Positions 54,495 to 64,000 of a stretch of 64,000 bases of DNA are shown in pieces. The stretch's first letter is position 1; each line of letters begins with the position of its first letter. The stretch is from NCBI RefSeq assembly GCF_038502225.1, contig NW_027195516.1, positions 1-64,000 of the forward strand, written 5' to 3'. The notes beneath the pieces are model-generated. The model was not told the origin of the DNA and did not search any database. It saw nothing but the letters and a program-made list of their open reading frames with translations. The position numbers were made by a program, and so were the translations under genes. Origin of the DNA: Cherax quadricarinatus (Eukaryota > Arthropoda > Malacostraca > Decapoda > Parastacidae).

Positions 54495-56389
54495 TTCATG
54501 GTAAGATTATTAAATTGTATGAAGGAGAAGGGTACGTTAGGAAATAAGCAGAATACAGCAATTGTGGTGCTGGTCCCGAAAGGCAAAGGGCAGCCAGACC
54601 TTGGGAAGTATAGGGCAATATCGTTGCTCTGTGCAGACTATAAGGTTTTCGCTAAAATTTTGGGGAATAGGGTGAAATGCGTAGTGGGGAGGGTTGTTTC
54701 ACCATCGCAGTTTGGGTTGCCGGGCAGGTCGATGTTAGAAGGTCACGGGATTTTAAGAAGTTTTGTGGAGTCAAAGGGGGGGGGGAGGGGCGGCTTTACT
54801 GGCCTTAGACTGGCGAGCCGCCTATGACAGAGTGGAAAGAGGTGCACTGCAGAGTATACTTAGGAGACAGGGTTACGGTGAAGAAATAGTTGGATGGGTA
54901 AACACGCTGTATAAGGGAGCAAAGATGAGAGTACAAATAAATGGGTGTATGGGGACGGACTTCGAGATGGGTAGAGGTTTACGACAAGGGTGCCCTATGT
55001 CACAGATCTTATTTGCGTGTTTTCAGGATCCCTTTTACAGGATGGTTGAGAGCACAGTCAATTCCCGGGGTGAGGGGGGGTAGGGGAAGGGAGATATTGG
55101 CCGGCATTAATAGGTTATGTGGATGACACGACTGTTTTGGTGTGTGAACGGATGTCTATGAAAGTGTTGGAAGATGTTGTGTGTTTGAACGTGCCACGGG
55201 TATGAAGGTAAATAGTGAAAAGTCGATGATCATGGGGTTGGGTACCTGGAAAGGGGGTGGAATGGTGAGCTGTAACGTGGTTAACACGACTGCGATGTCA
55301 TTAAAGATTTGTGGTATTATTTATAGAGACGATTTGGATGTGGCGCGGGAGGAAAATTCAGTTAGGACGTTGGAAAAGGTCATTGGTCGTCTGGGTGTTT
55401 TGAGGCCCCAACATCTCACTCTGGCCCAACGTGTGATCGTTGTTAACGTTTTATTGTATAGTAAGGTGTGGCACGTTGCGGCTGTATTCCCGATTACAGG
55501 AACAGCGATCAATGGAATATTGAGACGAGTATTTACCTTTATGTGGGGATCGAGGTGTGATTGGTTAAAATGTGAGGTTGTTATGTTACCTGTCCGTCGA
55601 GGAGGTTTGGGATTGTTGGACTTAAAGCGTAGGGTAAAATGTGTTTTTCTAAAGTGGGAGGTTTGGCGTGTGGGTGTGATGGCGGGAAATATGGAACAGG
55701 TATATATGAGATTGAAAAAGTGGTATGGGGGAATGGAATTGAGGGAATGTGAGATTGTACTACGGGCTTTGTTGATGGTAAGGGAACGGAAAAACATTCG
55801 CATAAGGGTTTTAAGTAGGTTACTAGGGGGTACGTGCGCAGCTCCAGTAGAAGGTTTGTTCCCCATGTACTCGTGGGAAAATATTTGGCTCAGATTTAGT
55901 AAGCTGAAATTACGGCCTAGGGTGCGTGAAGTCATGTTCCGTTTTTTACATGGTATATTGCCGTCACGGGCAATACTACGATCCAGAAGAGTCATGGAAG
56001 GTGGCGGGTGTGGGTTTTGTGGAGGAGAAGGCACGGCTTTTCATGTTGTCTATTTTTGCGAAGGTTTAGAAGATGTCAGGGGTTGGTTAGGTAGGGTGGT
56101 ACCGAGGGTGGGGGGGGAGAGAGGGGTGCAGGTCTTGCGCGCTTTAAGTCTCGACATCGGTGGATTAGACCAGGAAGTTAGACGAGCTTTAGATTATATT
56201 ATCGTGGATTACATTTATATTTCGTGGGTAATGAGGGGGAAAGGGGTAAGTGAGGTGAGACGGCGTGTCCTTGCAATAACGTTTTATCGTACAATGTGTA
56301 GGAATAGGGAATTGTATGGAATGAGGTGGGATAAGGGTTTTTCGGACGGTTATAAAAGGCTAACTATTGAAAGCCTTGTGAATTTGTGA
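54495..56389 (+). pseudogene. LINE-T ORF2 C-terminal part (copy 2), frameshifted
   Basis: RT fingers AIVVLVPKGKG and YRAISLLCADYKVFAKIL, then a frameshift in the G-run at about 54776-54790. The second frame has LDWRAAYDRVER (the site of the nonsense codon in copy 1 is TGG here) and RQGCPMSQILF. A second frameshift lies in the G-run near 55073-55080, then GYVDDTTVLV with the catalytic YVDD (55115-55126). A third shift near 55180 leads to an open frame (55181-56389) with the thumb, PSRAI and the finger CGFC..H..C (CGFCGGEGTAFHVVYFC). The protein clearly aligns with copy 1 over its length. Confidence 0.87.
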
Positions 56390-56713
56390 ATAATATACGG
56401 GCATGCCGGGTAAGTTTCCGTGTAGGTCAGTGGGCAATAGCTGGCTCGTCTCTTGGGGGGAGGTGTGAGTTGCGTGAATATGAGATTGGGCATGGATGTA
56501 TTCTAGTTGTTATGGATGTGTTTGTTGATTCTGGAGTTAGGGTTACTTACTATACCCTTTGTGTACAAAATGACAGTGGTGCCTTTACAGTATTTGTTAT
56601 ATTTTTGAAGCTTTCCTTTTGTGTAAAGACTCGTTTTTTCTTGAGTCACATGTTTTCTTAGTATTTTGTTTTGGATTTTGTTTTATAGGTCCAGATATTT
56701 GGGTTTACAAACC

Positions 56714-56942
<229 letters not shown>

Positions 56943-57745
56943 TTTATCCCTTCCCTGTTACTGTTCAATCTAGTCTGTGAGTCACCAAAGTATTAAAGGG
57001 ATATAACACGTGTACATTACCCTGAGTCGTCCAGATTTATCCTATAAATATTTCGCAATACTGTGATTTTTGTTTGTGATTCAAACGTAGTTCATAGGTA
57101 TCAAGATTGAACACTTATGGAATGGATGGAAACTGCTGACGATTAATATGATCGTCAATTTATATAATATTTATTATGTTAATAAATTTGTGTTAGAGTA
57201 AATCATTGAATTTGTGTCTAAGTTTGAATTTCTATAAACAATTGTATATTTTTTATGCAAATTACATAAGCCATTGTTTAATCATTAATGTAACATGTTT
57301 GTATGATGTCAATGTAACTTATAATGGGTTTAGTGGGGTTTCCACCAGTGTTATATTTGTTGCGCAGTTATATCTTTTGGTATTGTGTGTGTTTAGTGAA
57401 ACGTACGTATGCATTTTATGGTGTGTTTGTCGTATATATCTATTCGTATTAGTTACAATGTTTTTTTTTTCTGGTATTTATGGTGTGAATCTTGGTGTAC
57501 TCTATAGAATATGTATGGTGATACTACTTAATTTTTAAGCAGCCTTGTATTTATGATGTTTTATATAAAATAAAAAAAAATAATAATAACAACGTAAATG
57601 TTGGGGGGGGGGGGGTACGTCACTAGTATTGTAAGTGCTTTGTGTCATTTTACATTATGAAAAAAACAGTAATGGAAGCACTGTGTATTTTGCAGTAGTG
57701 TGTTAGTTATGTAGTTATGTGTATATCAGAATCATTATGAATAGT

Positions 57746-57885
57746 GTTACTTAGTGGACCGCAACACACCCACTGATAATGTTACTTAGTGGACCGCAAC
57801 ACACCCACTGATAATGTTACTTAGTGGACCGCAACACACCCACTGATAATGTTACTTAGTGGACCGCAACACACCCACTGATAAT
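57746..57885. repeat. 35-bp tandem repeat, four copies
   Basis: Four exact units beginning GTTACTTAGTGGACCGCAAC and ending CACTGATAAT, within the LINE-T copy 2 3' UTR. Confidence 0.95.
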
Positions 57886-57976
57886 GCCTCTTTTTATGTA
57901 TATTTACATCATATTTATATACGTAACTATCTATGTATATTGTATGAACTGTTTTAAATAAAATATAAAAAAAAAT

Positions 57977-58132
57977 ACATGTTTAAAAAAGGAGGGACTG
58001 ATCACCCTACGAAGACGACGGACTGATAACGTCAAAACTGCTTCTTCTACTGTTTTTAGTATTCTGGATTCGACCATAGAAGGCGGTAGCGGTAGCTGTA
58101 TTAATGGAAAATTATGTTACGAATTCGTTCAG
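57977..58132. other. Spacer
   Basis: Short sequence between LINE-T copy 2 and the (AC)n tract. No feature was seen. Confidence 0.6.
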
Positions 58133-58503
<371 letters not shown>

Positions 58504-59101
58504 ACAGGATTACACAGGTTTGAGGAACTTCCTGCAGGAGATTCAGTGGGACAGAGAACTGGCTGGAAAGCCAGTAAATGAAATGATGGAATATGTAACA
58601 ACAAAATGCAAGGAGGCAGTGGAAAGGTTTATTCCCAAGGGCAACAGAAACAATGGGAAGACCAGAACGAGCCCCTGGTTTATCCGACGGTGTAAGGAGG
58701 CAAAAACAAAGTGCAATAGAGAATGAAAAAAGTACAGAAGGTAGAGCACACGTGAAATTAGGGAGATCAGTCGCAGAGCCAGGAACGAGTATGCACAGGT
58801 AAGGTGGGAGGCACAACGACAGTATGAAAATAACATAGCATCGAAAGTCAAGACTGACCCGAAACTGTTGTATAGCCACATCAGGAGGAAGACAACAGTC
58901 GAGGACCAGGTGATCAGAATGAGGACAGAAGGTGGAGAACTCACAAGAAATGATCAGGAGGTATGTGAGGAGCTAAACAGGAGATTTAAGGAAGTTTTTA
59001 CAGTAGAGACAGGAAGGGCTCTGGGAAGACAGCACTGAAGGGAACATCAACAGGGAATATACCAACAAGTGTTGGATGACATACGAACAACCGAGGAGGA
59101 A
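58504..59101 (+). pseudogene. LINE-C copy E, internal ORF2 fragment
   Basis: Begins right after (AC)n at codons DYTGLRNFLQEIQWDRELAG, the linker between endonuclease and RT. It continues through KCKEAVERFIPKGNRNNGKT, a TGA near 58724, the RRAR/EAQRQYEN-type basic region, KLLYSHIRRKTTV and EVCEELNRRFKEVF, with a second stop near 59036. It ends near EEEA without reaching RT. Both ends are truncated, so the 3' part was removed by a later rearrangement. Confidence 0.82.
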
Positions 59102-59819
59102 GCCCCCCGAAAGGTGACGTGTGGGGCTCCGGTCAAACAGTAAATCACTCGACTCACAGCTCCCAACACTACTGTAAGTACATGCCTGATCATATTTTAG
59201 TGGACTTATTGGTTGAAAGCTTCACTTTTGACCAATAATTTAGTCCTTTCAGTCTTTATCTGTTAAATGTTTTAATAATCACCACATCTTTTAGGTATTG
59301 TACTTATCATGGAGAGTGATTTCTTAAGCAGTGGGTAATCTGTCTCTCATTACAGCTTGGAATGACAGAGAGGGTCACCTGCCAACCAACGAGAAGAATA
59401 GGAGACGCACTAAGGTCCTGAGACGTCCCATGTTTAGTCTACTTACCTGTTATGTAAGCCAACACAGGACCTAACCCCTCATCATAGCAGTGGTAACGAA
59501 CCTGTTTTCCTGTCATCTGAAGTAATTACACACGGCTATACTCTGTGAAGAACGAGCCAGTGGTGGTCACTAACACCTCCTCCCCCCCCCCACATCAGCA
59601 ACGGCTACGATTTCAACAACACACAGTGTCACCAACACCTGACACCCCATTACCACGATATACTTATATTAGCGTTGAGTTCAAATGTAATTTTTTTCAT
59701 TTTTCTTTCAATTAAGATACCCATTCATGTTTTATTGTTTTACATTTTCCGTTTCTAAATAATAAAGTGTTTATCATTGTCTGTAATTATTTTTTCTTTT
59801 TCTATTCATTAACTTTCCT
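59102..59819. other. Unrecognised stretch 3' of LINE-C copy E
   Basis: Begins CCCCCCGAAAGGTGACG. Nothing coding was recognised. It may be part of another mobile element that truncated copy E, but no terminal repeats were identified. Confidence 0.4.
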
Positions 59820-60598
<779 letters not shown>

Positions 60599-60980
60599 TT
60601 GCCGAATAAGTAAAATTGGTCATTTAGCAAGAACACGTTTAAAATTAAATCCTTTCTAAAATTATCTCTTATACGTTTAAAGATGTATTGTTTTCATTTA
60701 TGTAAATTTAAAAATTAATAATTTTGTGCCAAAAGAACCTTAGGAAACTTACCTAACCTTATTATAACAGGCGCAATATAATTTAGCCTAATTCAACTAA
60801 ATATACTTTAGATAAGTTTACAATAATTTAATAATAAACAAACACAATGATGTATTTTTTCATCATTATGTTCAGAATGATTTTTGCAAAATTATTGCAT
60901 TCACAAATTCTCGCTTGCCTTATTTGGCAAGAAGAGCGTTGCTATTGAGGCCAGAAACGCAGGTTTTACCTATTCGGCAC
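60599..60980. mobile_element. Short TIR element (MITE-like)
   Basis: Bounded by TGCCGAATAAGTAAAA (60600-60615) and TTTTACCTATTCGGCA (60964-60979), 15 of 16 bases inverted-complementary. About 380 bp, AT-rich inside, no ORF. It starts at the end of the TG tract and is followed by ACATATATATA. I recall similar sequences as widespread in decapod genomes, which is not checked here. Non-autonomous. Confidence 0.7.
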
Positions 60981-61021
60981 CACATATATATAAGCAACCA
61001 TGGCACAAGTTCTATTAATAC

Positions 61022-61295
61022 ATTGTTGACGTGTACTTAGCTCAGCGGTGACGTGTACTTAGCTCAGTGGTGACGTGTACTTAGCTCAGTGGTGACGTGT
61101 ACTTAGCTCAGTAGTGACGTGTACTTAGCTCAGTGGTGACGTGTACTTAGCTCAGTGGTGACATGTACTTAGCTCAGTGGTGACATGTACTTAGCTCAGT
61201 GGTGACGTGTACTTAGCCAGTGGTGACATGTACTTAGCTCAGTGGTGACTTGTACTTAGCCAGTGGTGACGTGTACTTAGCTCAGTGGTGACGTG
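61022..61295 (+). repeat. 22-bp tandem monomers upstream of LINE-E ORF1
   Basis: About 12 units made of GGTGACGTGTACTTAGCTCA plus GT. Two units lack a CT pair, and some have GACATG for GACGTG. The last unit passes directly into the leader of ORF1 (start at 61336). Placement suggests tandem 5' UTR or promoter monomers of the element; this is inferred. Confidence 0.85.
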
Positions 61296-61335
61296 TGAAG
61301 TTCTGTCCAGTGTGTTCTCCGTGAATCTGCACAAG

Positions 61336-62238
61336 ATGTCCTCTCTTGAGCAACTGTACCAGTAGCTGAAAGAGGAGCTTACGGTTGCTAAGCTTGAGAT
61401 ACGGCGACTGACGGAGGAAAACAAGAGAATTCGAAGTAATCCTCCTGTTGTGAGTCCTCAGGTCAAGAGAGGAACCTTGTCAGAGGCCGGTCAACATGGA
61501 ACAAAGCTGAAAATCAAGAAGTCTGTTGGAGTGGCAGAAACAACGAAGATCCAGAAGATTGCTGTGCAGACTTCCAACCCATTTTCGGTGTTACCAGACG
61601 AATGTGGGTTGTCTACTGGGAACGTCACAACGAGCACCAAGGGAGCATTGGCAGATGTGAGTGAGACATCCCTTGATACCCCAATGAAGACCATCAAGAA
61701 CGTCACGACAAATTCCACAAATGAAGGTAAGAACATTGTTTTAGTTGGAGACAGTCAGGTTAAGTTTATGGATAGGGCCTTTTGTCTTAGGGACAGGAAG
61801 AGGAGGCACAGGGTATGTTTTCCTGTGGCTGGGATGGGGGATATTGTTAGCCGTCTGGACGACATCATGAAAGGTAATGGGAGCAATCCTATTATCTGCT
61901 TCAGTGTGGGAGGCAACGATGTTGGCAGACGTAGGAGTGAGGACCTGATTAGCAGAAATAGGTCAGCAATAGAGATAATTAGGAAGAAGGGTGGGAACCC
62001 TGTCATATGTGGTATTTTGCCAAGGAGAGGAGTTGGAAACAAATGGTTGTCCAGGGCAATTGGTGTCAATAACTGGTTGGACAAATACTGTAAGGAAAAT
62101 GCGGTAACATTCATTGGCAACTGGGACCTCTTCTACGGCAGAAATGACATGTATGTCAGGGATGGGGTTCACTTATCTAGGCCTGGGGTGGGGGCACTGG
62201 CAACTGCAGTGGAGGGAGCTGTTAGGGATTTAAACTAG
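61336..62238 (+). pseudogene. LINE-E ORF1, coiled coil plus SGNH esterase, one stop
   Basis: 300 codons from ATG 61336 (MSSLEQLYQ). A single TAG at 61363-61365 replaces codon 10; the rest is open. Residues 10-35 form a heptad-like coiled coil (LKEELTVAKLEIRRLTEEN). From about residue 130 an SGNH hydrolase fold is readable: VLVGDSQVKF with nucleophile Ser140 (GDS), GGNDVG with Asn194, and DGVHLS with Asp276 and His279, so the catalytic set looks complete. In CR1/L2 LINEs such ORF1 esterases associate with the element RNP; substrate unknown. A GTG or downstream start could still give an N-terminally shortened esterase. Confidence 0.85.
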
Positions 62239-62252
62239 GAATATATAGTGGT

Positions 62253-64000
62253 ATGGGTTTTGGCGAGAATACAGTGAAGTCCCAGTGTAGTAATATTATG
62301 AGTTCTAGAGAAACTAGTAATAAGCAGAACGAGGTGGATATTGGAAAGCCAATGGCACTAGGCGACAAGGACAGTAATAGGTTTAGTGAAAAAACAGTTA
62401 TGAGCAGGAAGGGTAAAGAGAAAGGAGGGTCTTTAAAATTATATTATGCTAATTGCCGTAGTGCTAGGAATAAGATGGATGAGTTGAGATTAGTTGCTAG
62501 TGCAGGTAACATTGATGTATTTGCAATCACTGAGACATGGTTTAATTCCAAAAGTCGGGACATGCCTTCGGAATGTCACATTCAAGGTTTTAAATTGTTC
62601 CAAGTATATAGAAATATCGGTAAGGGAGGTGGGGTGGCACTGTATGTCCGAGATCACTTGAACTGTTGCATAAAAACGGGTATTAAATCTGAGGTAACAC
62701 ATACAGAGTCTGTCTGGATAGAATTTTAAGAGGGGCATAAAAAGTTTATTCTAAGAGTGATATACCGTCCCCCAAACTTAGATAAGGACCAAGGGAAATT
62801 ACTGTGGGAGGAAATTGTTAAGGCCACAAGGCATGATAATGTAGTAATTATAGAGGGCTTTAACTTTAGTCACATTGATTGGAATTTCTTGTCTGGGAAT
62901 TTAGAATCAAATGACTTCTTAGAAGTAGTTCAGGAATGTTTTTGAAGCAATTTATTCTGGCGAACAAGGAAACTCTTATTAATAATTTAGAAATTAATGA
63001 GGAACTCGGCACAAGCGATCACAAATCAATTACCTTTAGCATAGAATGGAAGTATGATATTAGGGATAACTCAGTAACAGTTCCAGATTTTCGCTTAGCA
63101 GATTACAATGGGCTTAGAGAACACTTATCATCTGTTGACTGGGGTAACGAAGAGAGCTATCAAGATGACAGTTTTCTGAACACTATACATGCTGCTCAAA
63201 GAACGTTTATCCCGTATAAAGAAATTAGATCAAATAGAAATGACCCAAAATAGATGAATAATAGGCTGAAATATCTACTAGGGCATAAGAAAGGAATTTA
63301 TAGGCGTATCAAAAGAGGTGAGGGTCATCTTATAAATCAGTATATTGACATTAAGAGGGACGTTGAAAAGGGGATAAGGAAAGCTAAAAGGGACTATGAA
63401 ATTAAAGTTGCTAGGAATTCGAAAACTAACCCAAAAAGTTTTTTCCAGGTCTATAGAACGAAAGTTAGAGAAAAGATAGGTCCCCCTTAAAAATAACTAT
63501 GGACATCTTACTGATAAAGAGAATGAAATGTGCTCGATTTTAAATAATTATTTTCTCTCGGTTTTTACACAGGAAGACACTAACAATATTCCAGTAATTA
63601 ATTTCTATAGTGGGCCTGAAGAAGATAAATTATGTAACATCACAGTCACTGGTGAATTGGTTATGAAACAAATAGACCGACTGAATAAAATAAGTCGCCA
63701 GGTCCTGATGAGCTTTCTTCAGGGGTTCTTAAGGAATGCAAAATGGAACTCTGTGAACCATTAACTAATGTAGTGTCTGATATGTGGAAGATGGCTAATG
63801 TAATTACTATTTTTAAAGCAGGGGACAAGTCGTTACCGTCAAATTACCTCCCAATAAGCCTGACCTCAATTGTAGGCAAATTACTAGAGTCAATTATAGT
63901 TGAGATTATAAGAAGCCATCTCAAGCATAGCTTGATTAATGATACTCAGCATGGATTCACGAGAGGCCGTTTTTGTCTAACCAATTTATTAACTTTCTTC
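62253..64000 (+). pseudogene. LINE-E ORF2, endonuclease-RT, broken and truncated
   Basis: Starts MGFGENTVKS at 62253, 14 bp after ORF1. EEP blocks are YYANCRSARNK, ITETWF (catalytic Glu) and VIYRPPN. The expected GDFN reads EGFN (near 62855), so that catalytic Asp is lost. A TAA at 62727 interrupts the frame, and a small deletion with a frameshift near 62945 removes part of the domain before SDHKSI. After TAG at 63251 the linker continues (RKAKRDYEI, NPKSFFQ), with further shifts near 63487 and 63690. RT starts with SPGPDELSS-like remnants, then ANVITIFKAGDKS, PISLTSIVGKLLES and DTQHGFTRGR at the window end. Confidence 0.83.

Larger units (their letters stand above)
61022..64000 (+). mobile_element. 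LINE-E: CR1/L2-like LINE with esterase ORF1 (3' end outside window)
   Basis: 5' tandem monomers, ORF1 with an SGNH-hydrolase domain, then ORF2 with EEP endonuclease and the beginning of RT, cut off by the window end. Esterase-type ORF1 proteins are known from CR1 and L2 clade LINEs. ORF1 has one nonsense codon and ORF2 has several lesions, so the copy is inactive. Confidence 0.82.

Overview
The window is eukaryotic nuclear DNA made almost entirely of repeats. A decapod crustacean (crayfish, lobster or shrimp type) is my best guess. The reasons are several LINE clades side by side, abundant (AC)n and (TA)n microsatellites, kilobase-long minisatellites, tRNA-derived short repeats, a TIR element ending in TGCCGAATA, and one spliced exon of an animal SLC5-type sodium:solute symporter. 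Species was not determined. There are no bacterial-type genes, operons, rRNA genes or CRISPR arrays.

Layout. 1-2401: 3' part of an RNase H-bearing LINE (LINE-I). 2396-3485: an exact 545-bp tandem duplication carrying inverted 5' ends of the next LINE family. 3761-10086: a full-length LINE (LINE-T, L1/Tx1-like) flanked by a 15-bp target site duplication, with a CCHC ORF1 and a frameshifted endonuclease/RT ORF2. 10414-16843: three minisatellites in a row (38, 20 and 41 bp). 17062-29537: five copies (A, B', B, C, D) of a CR1-like LINE (LINE-C), each starting directly after an (AC)n tract. Copy A has an uninterrupted endonuclease/RT ORF. 29538-32347: a 32-bp minisatellite abutting the tail of copy D. 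32650-35160: decayed minus-strand RT fragments.

35644-39576: a large foldback structure whose arms are an 18-bp minisatellite in inverted orientation around a 174-bp loop. 40183-40232: a 50-bp LINE-I tail with a perfect 12-bp target site duplication. 40459-43135: two RTE-like endonuclease fragments separated by a tRNA-like SINE dimer, then a minus-strand RT. 45348-45502: the SLC5-like exon, minus strand. 46016-47006: another decayed RT. 47803-48419: a nested terminal-inverted-repeat element. 49071-49975: a 25-bp minisatellite. 50967-54480: an old minus-strand LINE-C copy carrying a tRNA-like insertion. 54493-57976: a second, 5'-truncated LINE-T copy. 58133-59101: (AC)n followed by a LINE-C fragment. 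59820-60980: a LINE N-terminal fragment, a palindromic compound microsatellite and a short TIR element. 61022-64000: a CR1/L2-like LINE with tandem 5' monomers and an SGNH-esterase ORF1, running off the window.

The coding content is therefore retrotransposon machinery: ORF1 nucleic-acid-binding or esterase proteins, and ORF2 proteins that nick the target (EEP endonuclease) and reverse-transcribe from the nick. The strongest unusual signals are the repeated association of LINE-C with (AC)n tracts, the foldback element with minisatellite arms, and the well-bounded LINE-T insertion with its inverted partner copies. All family assignments come from reading motifs by eye; no database search was run.
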